The translations under genes were made by a program, and so were the position numbers. A stretch of 64,000 nucleotides of DNA from Pseudomonas putida (GTDB lineage Bacteria; Pseudomonadota; Gammaproteobacteria; Pseudomonadales; Pseudomonadaceae): NCBI RefSeq assembly GCF_030159595.1, contig NZ_BSKJ01000004.1, forward strand, positions 349,747 through 413,746, in the 5' to 3' direction. The notes under the pieces are model-generated. The model did not search any database and was not told the origin of the DNA. It saw nothing but the letters and a program-made list of their open reading frames with translations. Below, piece after piece: positions 35,472-43,463 of the stretch (position 1 is its first letter; each line of letters starts with the position of its first letter).

Positions 35472-37202
35472 CTAATGCTGCGTCGGGGCAAGTTCGTCCT
35501 GCCAGACCGATACCTGCCCGTGGGGATCGTGAGAGGCCTCAATGCCGTTGAAGTGCGGGTAGTCGCGCAACTGCGCCGGCGACAGGGGCCGACTGAAGTG
35601 ATAGCCCTGGGCAATATCGCAGCCCGCCAGTTTCAGGCACACCACCTGCTCACGGGTTTCCACACCCTCGGCCACCACTTCCAGGCCCAGGCGTTTGGCC
35701 AGGATGATGGTGGAGGACACGAGCGGGCTGTCGTCATGGCTGTTGGACAAGGGGGCGATCAGCGAGCGGTCGATCTTCAGCTTGCTTAGCGGCAGCGAGT
35801 GCAGGTGGGCGAAGCCGGCGTAGCCGCGGCCGAAATCGTCCAGGCTGACGCCCAAGCCAGCGCTGCGCAGGGTGTGCAGGTGCGCCACTGCCGTACTTTC
35901 GGGGTCGAGGATGCTGGTTTCAGTGATTTCCAGCTCCAGCCGCTGCGGCGCAATCGCATGCTGTTGCAGTTCGTTCAGCAACCGCGTAGCGAAGTCGTCC
36001 TGGCGCAGCTGCAGGGCGGAGACATTGACCGCCAGCCGCGTCTCTCGGCCTTGGGCGTCCCACCCCGACAAGGCCTCGCAGGCCAGGCGCAACACCTCCC
36101 AACCCAGCTCGACAATGAAACCACTGCGTTCTGCCAGGTCGATGAAGCGGTCCGGGTACAGCAGGCCGAACTCGGGGTGATCCCAGCGCACCAGCGCTTC
36201 GTAGCCCAGTACTTGCTGGGTGTCGAGGCGAATCTGCGGCTGGTAGTGCAGCACGAACTGGCGCTCGGCCAGGGCACTGCCGAAGGCCTGTTCGAGGGTG
36301 AAGGCCTGGATGTCGGCCAGGTTCAGCGAGGGGTCGAAGAAGCGATATTGCGCGCGCCCGGCCTGTTTGGCCGAATACATCGCAGCGTCGGCACTGCGGA
36401 TCAGGCTGTCGATGTCCTGGCCATCACGGGGGCAAATGCTTACGCCCACACTGGGGCTGGTGTTGACCTCCTGGCCGTCCAGGGCATAGGTGGCCGACAA
36501 CCGCTGGACCAGTTCACGAACCCAGGCATTGATCTGTTCCTCGCTGCGTTCGCCCGCCAGCAGCACCACGAATTCGTCACCGCCAAAGCGCGAGGCTTCG
36601 TCACCAGGGTCCAGAAGGCGCTGGATGCGCCCGGCCACAGCCTGCAGCAGCAGGTCGCCAATCTTGTGCCCGAGCGAGTCGTTGATTGACTTGAAACGGT
36701 CCATGTCGATGAACAGGATCGCCATCAGCCGGCGCTTGCCCCGTTGCCGGGTAAGCGCCTGGCCAGCCACCTCGACGAACTGACGGCGGTTGTGCAACCC
36801 GCTGAGGTGGTCGGTGGCGGCGGCATGGCTGCTGCGCCGGTGTTCGTCCTCAAGGCGACCAATTAGCTGCTGGTTGACCTGTTGGGCCTGCTCCAGTGCG
36901 TTGAAAGCCTCCTGGTGCTTGCGCAGCAGGCGCAAGGTACACAGCAAACTGCCGAGGATCAGCAGGGTCATGCTCAGGTTCAGCCAGAACTGCCGGGAAT
37001 AGGGCGATGCCGAGGGGGCAGACTGGCCAAGCCCGCACGCCGGGTGGGCGTTTACGGAGGGGACGTGCAGCCCCCAAAGAAAGGCCAGGGTGGCTGCACA
37101 CAGCATCAGGATCAGCAGCCGCAAAAGGCTGGTGGATGAAAGCGAACGGCGAATCACTGCTGATAGTTCCCGACCCTGGGCGATGGTCGAAAAATACGAC
37201 AA
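35472..37202 (-). CDS. Diguanylate cyclase/phosphodiesterase (GGDEF-EAL) membrane protein
   Basis: Cyclic-di-GMP enzyme of 576 residues: two N-terminal membrane helices (about 25-45 and 72-92) enclosing a short periplasmic loop, a coiled segment (95-128), GGDEF domain (active site GGDEF 207-211) and EAL domain (YEALVRW, E335; DDFGRGYAGF further on). Both catalytic signatures are intact. The inhibitory RxxD site before GGDEF is absent (DPGD at 198-201), so product inhibition at that site is not expected. The frame starts at a TTG (37202); a GTG near 37159 directly before the first helix is a plausible alternative start. Confidence 0.87.
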   Translation of the reverse strand: MSYFSTIAQGRELSAVIRRSLSSTSLLRLLILMLCAATLAFLWGLHVPSVNAHPACGLGQSAPSASPYSRQFWLNLSMTLLILGSLLCTLRLLRKHQEAFNALEQAQQVNQQLIGRLEDEHRRSSHAAATDHLSGLHNRRQFVEVAGQALTRQRGKRRLMAILFIDMDRFKSINDSLGHKIGDLLLQAVAGRIQRLLDPGDEASRFGGDEFVVLLAGERSEEQINAWVRELVQRLSATYALDGQEVNTSPSVGVSICPRDGQDIDSLIRSADAAMYSAKQAGRAQYRFFDPSLNLADIQAFTLEQAFGSALAERQFVLHYQPQIRLDTQQVLGYEALVRWDHPEFGLLYPDRFIDLAERSGFIVELGWEVLRLACEALSGWDAQGRETRLAVNVSALQLRQDDFATRLLNELQQHAIAPQRLELEITETSILDPESTAVAHLHTLRSAGLGVSLDDFGRGYAGFAHLHSLPLSKLKIDRSLIAPLSNSHDDSPLVSSTIILAKRLGLEVVAEGVETREQVVCLKLAGCDIAQGYHFSRPLSPAQLRDYPHFNGIEASHDPHGQVSVWQDELAPTQH

Positions 37203-37238
37203 TAAGATGACAGGGTCATGACCGATGGCAAATTGCCT

Positions 37239-38222
37239 TTAAGGGTTTCCTGTGTCTGCCAAGGGCGCTTGCAGGCGTGCGGTTTCCTCCTCGATGTAGC
37301 TCATCAATGCGCTGACTTCGGTATCGCCCAGGCGCATGTTGGGCATGGCCAGGCGGTTGTACTGCTCGTACAGCAGCATGGCCAGGGGGTCTTTCTCTGC
37401 CAGCATGCGGTCGGGCTCTTTCAACCAGCGGGTCAGCCAGTTGGCATCACGCTGGCGGGTCACACCCAGCAGGTCGGGGCCTATACCCGGTTGTCCCGGC
37501 TCGGTATTACCCAGCGTGTGGCAGGATGAGCAACGGGTGCGGAAGATCTGCTCGCCACTGCTTGGCGGACGTACTTCGGGGGCTTGAGCGTAGTCATTGT
37601 TCATGGCACTGGCCTGCTTCCAGTTGTGCAGGCTGTTGCCCAGGCGATCGGCGAGGATGTAGGGGCTTTCGAAGGGCGAGGCTTTCATCCAACGGCCAGT
37701 GGCCTGGTTGCCGATGATCAGGCTCAGGTTGTGGTCCTTGGAGCGGCCGTTCTCCAGGCCATCGATCCACAGCCCCAGGCTACGGCGTAACGTTTCAATG
37801 TCGCTGGGCTCGCCGGTAAGCAGCGTCCAGCCAGGGCCGATGCCGAACTTTTCGGCGTAGCGCTTGAGGGTGGCCGGGGTGTCGTTGTAAGGGTCGATAC
37901 TGATGGAGTAGAGGAAGATGTCCTTGCCGACCCGGTCGCCAAGAATCTTCTGCACCTGGCGCAGGCGTGCGGTCTCTACCGGGCAGGAATCGGAGCAGCC
38001 GGTGAAGATGAAGTTGATGGCGACCACCTTGTCCTTGATCAGGTCGTCGAAGAAATGCACTTGCTCGCCGTCCTGGGTGAGCAGGGGGATGTTGGGGAAG
38101 TAGTCGGCACCCCAAGGGCTTTCAGCTTCTTTGGCCACCCGTTGTTGCGGCTGCAACGGCCAGAACGGGATGCTGGCGGCGAACAGCGCGAGCACCAGCA
38201 GGAAACGCCATGAGCCGGACAT
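37239..38222 (-). CDS. SCO1/SenC-cytochrome c fusion protein
   Basis: Protein of 327 residues with one N-terminal membrane anchor or uncleaved signal (about 6-22). The SCO thioredoxin-like copper chaperone domain has the copper ligands C76, C80 (GCSDSCP) and H164. The C-terminal cytochrome c domain has heme motif CSSCH (231-235) and candidate axial Met M293/M296. SCO proteins deliver copper to cuproenzymes; here the likely client is the large multicopper oxidase encoded just upstream on the same strand, with the cytochrome possibly acting as electron acceptor. A hairpin lies in the 54-bp gap between them. Confidence 0.87.
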   Translation of the reverse strand: MSGSWRFLLVLALFAASIPFWPLQPQQRVAKEAESPWGADYFPNIPLLTQDGEQVHFFDDLIKDKVVAINFIFTGCSDSCPVETARLRQVQKILGDRVGKDIFLYSISIDPYNDTPATLKRYAEKFGIGPGWTLLTGEPSDIETLRRSLGLWIDGLENGRSKDHNLSLIIGNQATGRWMKASPFESPYILADRLGNSLHNWKQASAMNNDYAQAPEVRPPSSGEQIFRTRCSSCHTLGNTEPGQPGIGPDLLGVTRQRDANWLTRWLKEPDRMLAEKDPLAMLLYEQYNRLAMPNMRLGDTEVSALMSYIEEETARLQAPLADTGNP

Positions 38223-38247
38223 GATGCGGTCCTCATCGGTTGGCAAT

Positions 38248-38266
38248 GGGGCCGCGTAGCGGCCCC
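38248..38266 (-). terminator. Intercistronic hairpin between multicopper oxidase and SCO genes
   Basis: GGGGCCGC and GCGGCCCC form a perfect 8-bp stem with a 3-nt loop in the gap after the oxidase stop. There is no T tract; it may reduce read-through or stabilise the upstream message. Confidence 0.45.
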
Positions 38267-38276
38267 CGCCTTGCAC

Positions 38277-41200
38277 TCACTGATACCTGACAGGCGCCGT
38301 CACGGTCTGCCCCAGCGCCGACTTCACGGTAACCGTCGCCGGTGTGGCCGGGCCGAAGCCGGTGGTGGTCACCGACACTCGCCAGCGGGCACCGGTGGTC
38401 GTGACGGTCAGCGTGGCGTTACCCAGGCTTACCGGGCCGCCGGTGGTTGCTGCGGTCACACTGATGCTGTTGCCTGTGGCCACCGTGGTCGTCCCCTGTA
38501 CATCCCAGGTGAAGCGGTTACCGCTGCGCACCTGCACCGTGGCACTGGTGACCTGGATCTGGTCGACCGCTGCCGCCTGGCTCACCGCGATGCTGACCGT
38601 GGCCGGGTTCACCGACTCGGCTCCTTTGGCATCCCGCGCCGTGTAGTTGAAGCTGGCGGTGAACGGTGTGGCGACCGTGGCCGGCGGGGTGTAGGTCACC
38701 GTGGTGCCATTGGTGCTGGCGCTACCCTGGCCGGAGTCCGGTTGGGTCAGGCCGACGACGGTCAACGGCAGGTTGCCTTCCGGATCAGTGTCGTTGGCCA
38801 GCACGTTCAGGGTGATCGGCTTGCCAGCGGTGGTTGCCGCACTGTCGTTGGCCGCGACCGGCGGTTTGTTGGCCGCGTCATCGTTGTCGTCCTTGGCTTT
38901 GGTGCGGAAGGTCGGCAGGCCCACCGAGGCCATGTACTGCACGCCATCCCAGCCGGGTAGCGGGGTCGGCATAACCTGGAACTGCCCCGGATGTTCAATG
39001 TCCCAGCGCAGCAGCATCGACGAGTCTTCGTGCTGGGTGTTGTGGCAGTGCTCCATGTAGGTACCGGCGAACTCGCGGAAGCGGATGGCCATTTCCACCT
39101 CTTCCGACGAATCGGCATCCGGCCCGATGCGGTACACGTCCTTGCGTGCCCATTTCTCCCATTCTGGCGGCGCCTTGCCGTCGCGGCTAAGGATCACACC
39201 TTCCTCGAAGTGCACATGCACCGGGTGGCTCCAGCCATTGCCGCCGTTGACGATCTTCCACACTTCCAGGGTGCCGTCACCGCTGAAGCCCCCGTCGGTG
39301 GACTGTTGGGCCAGTTGTGGTGCAGCACTGATGCGCCGTGGGTCCATGCTGTAACCGAAGCCCCCGTCAGTCTTGATGGTCCAGGGTTTGGTATCGGTAC
39401 CGTCAGAGCGGCCAAAGATGAACTCGCGGTGGCGGGCATCCTTGATCTTGGCCTGGTCGGCGGCCGAATTGCGGTCAATGGGCAGCGGGAGCATTTTCAG
39501 GCCTGCGGCCTTGCCGGGTTTGGCCGGTTCGTAGGCCACCGGGTCCATGCTCACGTCCTGGCCGCTGTAAGGCTGCACGATCAACTGCAGGAACTTGCCG
39601 ACCAGCGGGTCGCCGTTATCCCACTGCGGGCCCTTGCTGGTCTGTTTGATCACTGCCTTGTACTTCTCCGACAGCACGTCGGCCAGCGAAATGGCACCTT
39701 CCGGGCCCTTGCCGGTGCGGTGCTCCTCAATGTTGACGAAGTACAGCTTGTCGCCCACCTTGATGCCATTCTTGGCGAAGTTGATGATGATGTCATAGCG
39801 CTCGGCAATGCCTTGCAGCGGCAGGATGCCGTTGTTGTCCTGCAGGTTGCCGTCGCCGTTGAGGTCCATGGTGCCGTCGAATGGCACGGCGTGCTCCATG
39901 ATGTTGCCGTCGTTGGCAATCATGTGGAACGGCACCCGCGCATACGACACGTTGGAGCCGGATGGTCCCTTGAATTCGCCGCTGGTCCCGGCAATTTCAC
40001 GCACGACTGCAAATTTGAAGTAGCGGGATACCGAGCCGTTGAGCAGACGGAAGCGATAACTGCGTGCACGCACCTTGAGCTTGGGCTGGTACTGCCAGTT
40101 GACCAGCATCTGGTCGCCAAGGAAGCCATCGGTGTTGAACGGGTTGAACCACAGTTGGCCGTTGGCATCCCAGGCCTTGTCGGCCATCACCAGGTTGACG
40201 TCATAGTCGCGGTTACCCCACGGCATACCCGAACCGCTGGGGAAACGCAGGTTGACGCCATCCTGAATGGCCTCGTTGCCGCGGTCCAGGGCGCTGTAGT
40301 AGTTCATCATCACGGCGTTGCCTTTGTAGACGTTCTGCGCCGTGAAATCCATCATGTGGTCGTGGAACCAGTGGGTGCTCATGGTTTCGCGCCAGTCACC
40401 GCGAATCTTGATGCTGCCGTTCTGGCAGGTTTTCAGCCCTGGCGAGCCGTCATTGACGAACAGGGTTTCACCCGGTGAGCAAGGGAATGCGGCACGCGGG
40501 TCTTGTGCGCGGGTGTTGATGGTGTCGTAACCGGCCAGTTGCACCGGCCAACGGTAGTCATAGTACTGGCCGGGGAAGAAGTAGGCGTTGGCGAAGCCGT
40601 CACTTTCGGCCGGGGAATGGCCGTTGTGCTCGTGGGTCGAAATGGTGTGCAGGCCGAAACCGCCGTTGGCCGAAGGGTCGATCGGCAGGGCATTGTAATG
40701 GCGCATCAGCACTGGCTGGCCGTAGCGCACCATCAGCAACTTGACCGGGAAGGTGCCATCGAACGTCCACAGCGACTTGTGGTTCTGCAGCGGCATGTTC
40801 GGGTGGAAGCGGGTGTCGATGCCCTTGGTGGTGCCCAGGGTAGTCGGGATGTCGGAGGTCTGGTAGTACAGCCCGCCCGGGGCGAATTCACCGACCGCAT
40901 AGTTGTGCAGTTGCTTGCGGTCGCGCAGGCCCTGGTTGATGCGCGCGCCGGCTTGCGCGGTCTTGAACGCAGTCTGCGGGTAAAACTCGTTCCAGCGCTG
41001 GTGTGACCAGCCTTTTCCTGGTGGACGGCCTTCGGCTGGGGAACCGACGGGTTGGCGGTTGAGGAACATTTCAATCTGCGCCTTCCACGGGTTGCGGTCC
41101 AGCACATTGGAAAACTGGGTCGGGAACGGGTACAAGCCCGGTTGTTTGAGGAAGGCCTCCAGGGCAGTACCACTGGGGCCACTGCGGGCCACCACGTTGG

Positions 41201-41672
41201 GGTCCTGCGCAGGTGCAGCGCCCAGGGTGGGCACCGGGAAGGTCAGGCTGGGCGGCGGCAGGGTAGGGTCGAGCTTTTCCGTGCCGAATTCTTCGAACAG
41301 CAGCAATTGCTGGGTAAATGGCTGCGCACCGTACAGCGGGCTGGGCTTGCCGTTGGTGGGGTACCTGTCCGAAGTTTGCAGGGCAGGCGGCAGCACGTTG
41401 TCGGTGCGCACCGTGTTGCGGTCACCATACACACCATTGGTCAGCTCCAGCGAACCCCGGTTGGCTTCTGGCAAGGTCTCCAGGTTTAGCAGGGCCGGGG
41501 TCGGATCGGCCGGTTGGTCGGTGTAGGCGGAAGGGTCGGTTGGCGGCGGCGGGCTGTTATCGTCGAGGGGGGCTGCTGTGACCGTGATCAGCCCAAGGCT
41601 GAGCATCAGCGCGGTGACGGTGGACAGCTGGAATGCGTGCCTAGCAGGGTGGATCACGGCAGGTGTTTTCAT
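38277..41672 (-). CDS. Large multicopper oxidase with C-terminal Ig-like domains (McoA-like)
   Basis: Exported oxidase of 1131 residues, far longer than bacterial laccases (about 500). After a signal peptide (cleavage near VTAAPL) and a Pro-rich linker, all four copper motifs are present: HEHNGH (347-352), HWFHDH (434-439), HPVHVH (816-821) and HCHNTQHEDSSM (875-886, with Met as axial type-1 ligand). Residues from about 935 to the end are Ig/cadherin-like repeats (VAANDSAATTAGKPITLNV). The size and the neighbouring SCO-cytochrome gene recall the Mn(II)-oxidising McoA of P. putida GB-1; this is from memory and inference. Bilirubin-oxidase-like or phenol oxidase activity are alternatives. Confidence 0.85.
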   Translation of the reverse strand: MKTPAVIHPARHAFQLSTVTALMLSLGLITVTAAPLDDNSPPPPTDPSAYTDQPADPTPALLNLETLPEANRGSLELTNGVYGDRNTVRTDNVLPPALQTSDRYPTNGKPSPLYGAQPFTQQLLLFEEFGTEKLDPTLPPPSLTFPVPTLGAAPAQDPNVVARSGPSGTALEAFLKQPGLYPFPTQFSNVLDRNPWKAQIEMFLNRQPVGSPAEGRPPGKGWSHQRWNEFYPQTAFKTAQAGARINQGLRDRKQLHNYAVGEFAPGGLYYQTSDIPTTLGTTKGIDTRFHPNMPLQNHKSLWTFDGTFPVKLLMVRYGQPVLMRHYNALPIDPSANGGFGLHTISTHEHNGHSPAESDGFANAYFFPGQYYDYRWPVQLAGYDTINTRAQDPRAAFPCSPGETLFVNDGSPGLKTCQNGSIKIRGDWRETMSTHWFHDHMMDFTAQNVYKGNAVMMNYYSALDRGNEAIQDGVNLRFPSGSGMPWGNRDYDVNLVMADKAWDANGQLWFNPFNTDGFLGDQMLVNWQYQPKLKVRARSYRFRLLNGSVSRYFKFAVVREIAGTSGEFKGPSGSNVSYARVPFHMIANDGNIMEHAVPFDGTMDLNGDGNLQDNNGILPLQGIAERYDIIINFAKNGIKVGDKLYFVNIEEHRTGKGPEGAISLADVLSEKYKAVIKQTSKGPQWDNGDPLVGKFLQLIVQPYSGQDVSMDPVAYEPAKPGKAAGLKMLPLPIDRNSAADQAKIKDARHREFIFGRSDGTDTKPWTIKTDGGFGYSMDPRRISAAPQLAQQSTDGGFSGDGTLEVWKIVNGGNGWSHPVHVHFEEGVILSRDGKAPPEWEKWARKDVYRIGPDADSSEEVEMAIRFREFAGTYMEHCHNTQHEDSSMLLRWDIEHPGQFQVMPTPLPGWDGVQYMASVGLPTFRTKAKDDNDDAANKPPVAANDSAATTAGKPITLNVLANDTDPEGNLPLTVVGLTQPDSGQGSASTNGTTVTYTPPATVATPFTASFNYTARDAKGAESVNPATVSIAVSQAAAVDQIQVTSATVQVRSGNRFTWDVQGTTTVATGNSISVTAATTGGPVSLGNATLTVTTTGARWRVSVTTTGFGPATPATVTVKSALGQTVTAPVRYQ

Positions 41673-41929
41673 TGCCTTGTGCCTCGCTCGCGGCTGTATG
41701 GCTTACTGCCTTCAATGGCGTTTTGCCTGGTATATGGCCTTGAGCAACGGTTGTGCCAACCGATCTTTCAGTAATGCTTTGTTAAACAAATCCTTGACAC
41801 GCCTAGGGTGCGCTAAATAACGGGGCGTCAAAAATGGGGCTATGTCCCCACTAGCGGGTCACCCATTGCCCGCATGTTTGGGCCTGTGGGTAGTGACAGC
41901 ACCGTCGCCCTGGGGTATACCTGAGCGCC
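41673..41929. other. Divergent promoter region between multicopper oxidase and TPP riboswitch
   Basis: No gene seen. It includes a TTGACA (41794-41799) followed by an AT-rich CTAAATAAC stretch on the plus strand, a possible promoter for the riboswitch transcript, although the spacing to the best -10-like hexamer (TAAATA) is only 14 nt. Confidence 0.35.
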
Positions 41930-42022
41930 ACCAAGGGGAGCCCGGCAACGGGCTGAGAAACCGCTGAACGCTGCAGCGCGGTGACCCTTCGAACCTGATC
42001 CGGATCATGCCGGCGAAGGGAT
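41930..42022 (+). ncRNA. TPP (THI-box) riboswitch
   Basis: All hallmark blocks of the thiamine pyrophosphate aptamer are present in order: ACCAAGGGGAGCCC, the GGGCTGAGA pyrimidine-sensor loop (about 41950-41959), a variable P3 stem, then GACCCTT, GAACCTGATC and GGATCATGCCGGCGAAGGGA closing P1. It lies 94 nt before the first tenA start. A small hairpin GGCCTC/GAGGCC (42048-42064) follows and may belong to the expression platform. When TPP is bound, such riboswitches lower expression of thiamine synthesis, salvage or uptake genes. Confidence 0.93.
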
Positions 42023-42116
42023 GGGGCTTGTTACCTGCCTTTTTGCCGGCCTCACTGCGAGGCCCGTCCATGCCAACTGCCAAGGTCTCGCTGTCACCCT
42101 CATCAAGGACAGCAAC

Positions 42117-42764
42117 ATGACCGAACGTTTCAGCCAGTCCCTGCGCCGCCAGAATGAGCCAACATGGTCGGCGGCCGTTGGCCACCGTTTCGTGACCCAA
42201 TTGTGCGACGGCAGCCTGCCAGACCCGATCATGGTCGACTACCTGGTGCAGGACCATCGTTTCCTCGACAGCTTCCTGACCCTGCTAGGCGCGGCCATCG
42301 CTACCGCTGACACGTTCGAGGCCCGCCTGCGCTTCGGCCGCTTCGCCGGGATGATTTCCAGCGACGAGAACACCTACTTCCTGCGCGCTTTCGACGCTCT
42401 GGATGTAAGCCCGGCGCAACGCACTGAACCGACCGACACTGTGCCAACGGCAGGTTTCAAGGCGATCATGCGCGAAGCGGCGGCAACCCGTTCCTATGCG
42501 GCGGCGCTGGCGGTGCTCAATGTTGCAGAAGGCCTGTACCTGGACTGGGCGCTGAAGGCGCCCAAACCCATGCCGGACAATTTCGTCCATGCCGAGTGGA
42601 TCACCTTGCACGATAACCCGGCCTTCCAGGCCTTCGTTGCCTTCCTGCAATCCGAACTGGACCGCGTCGGCCCGCAGGAAGCCGCACTGGCCACTGACTT
42701 CTACCAGCGCACCGTAGCGCTGGAACTGGCCTTCTTCGATGCCGTGTACCCGGAGGGCAAATGA
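42117..42764 (+). CDS. TenA-family protein lacking the active-site Cys (TenA_E type)
   Basis: Thiaminase II/TenA-fold protein of 215 residues (MTERFSQSLRRQNEPTWSAAVGHRFV). The catalytic Cys of classic TenA is replaced: the segment reads LAVLNVAEGLYLDWA, with Val136 at the expected position, which places it with the Cys-less TenA_E group linked to salvage of the aminopyrimidine part of thiamine. A conserved C-terminal Glu (in VALELAFFDAVY) remains. The ATG at 42117 has AAGGA upstream; the open frame from 42021 starts inside the riboswitch and is rejected. It overlaps the next gene by ATGA. Confidence 0.85.
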   Translation: MTERFSQSLRRQNEPTWSAAVGHRFVTQLCDGSLPDPIMVDYLVQDHRFLDSFLTLLGAAIATADTFEARLRFGRFAGMISSDENTYFLRAFDALDVSPAQRTEPTDTVPTAGFKAIMREAAATRSYAAALAVLNVAEGLYLDWALKAPKPMPDNFVHAEWITLHDNPAFQAFVAFLQSELDRVGPQEAALATDFYQRTVALELAFFDAVYPEGK

Positions 42765-43423
42765 GCATGGACATCTTCGAGCGCCTCAAGGCTGCTGCCT
42801 CGCTACAGTGGAACAGCTATGTCGACCATGACTTCGTGCGGCAGATGGGCGAGGGCACGTTGAGCGAAGAAGCATTCCGGACTTACCTGGTGCAGGATTA
42901 CCTGTTCCTTATCCAGTTTGCCCGTGCCTGGGCGCTGGCGGCTTACAAGAGCCGCCGCCCGGCCGACATCCGCGCTGCGCAGGCCGGGCTGGCGGCGATC
43001 CTGGATGAAACCGAACTGCACCTGCGCCTGTGCGCGCGCTGGGGGCTGACCCAGGCCGATATCGAAGCTGCGCCCGAGCACCAGGCCACGGTGGCCTATA
43101 CCCGCTATGTACTGGACTGCGGTGCCGCCGGCGACCTGCTGGAACTGCATGTGGCACTGGCGCCTTGCGTGATCGGCTATGCCGAAATCGGCCGGACCCT
43201 GGCGGAACGGATCGGCGATTTGAGCAACCACCCGTACCGCGAGTGGATTGGTGAATATGCCGGGGAAGGCTACCAAGGCGTGGCGGCGGCAGCGCGCAAG
43301 CATCTGGATGAGCTGGCGGCGCGGAGCATGACCGAGCAGCGCTTTGCAGAGTTGGTGGGGATTTTCGGGCAAGCTTCCAGCCTGGAGGCAGACTTCTGGC
43401 AGATGGGGTTAAACGGAGGCTAA
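42761..43423 (+). CDS. tenA: TenA-family aminopyrimidine aminohydrolase (Cys-containing TenA_C type)
   Basis: Thiaminase II-fold enzyme of 220 residues. It keeps the nucleophile Cys in LAPCVIGYAEIG (C136) and the C-terminal Glu in ASSLEADFW (E209), as in B. subtilis TenA, which hydrolyses 4-amino-5-aminomethyl-2-methylpyrimidine to HMP. Its start overlaps the preceding gene by 4 bp; a second ATG (42767) is two codons in. The pair of divergent TenA types in one riboswitch-controlled operon suggests successive or parallel steps of thiamine-breakdown salvage. Confidence 0.87.
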   Translation: MSMDIFERLKAAASLQWNSYVDHDFVRQMGEGTLSEEAFRTYLVQDYLFLIQFARAWALAAYKSRRPADIRAAQAGLAAILDETELHLRLCARWGLTQADIEAAPEHQATVAYTRYVLDCGAAGDLLELHVALAPCVIGYAEIGRTLAERIGDLSNHPYREWIGEYAGEGYQGVAAAARKHLDELAARSMTEQRFAELVGIFGQASSLEADFWQMGLNGG

Positions 43424-43463
43424 TCTGCACCTTTGAGCGAAGCCCTCGACAAGGAGAAACACC

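Noticed and set aside
38991..40478. Plus-strand open frame of 495 codons opposite the multicopper oxidase
   Set aside because: Antisense to a gene with all four copper motifs; Val/Gln/His-rich without motifs.
41794..41819. Sigma-70 promoter TTGACA..TAAATA for the riboswitch transcript
   Set aside because: Spacing of 14 nt is too short for a confident call; kept only as a remark in the intergenic entry.
42021..42116. N-terminal extension of the first TenA gene
   Set aside because: It would begin at the last bases of the TPP aptamer; the ATG at 42117 has a proper Shine-Dalgarno and the family N-terminus.
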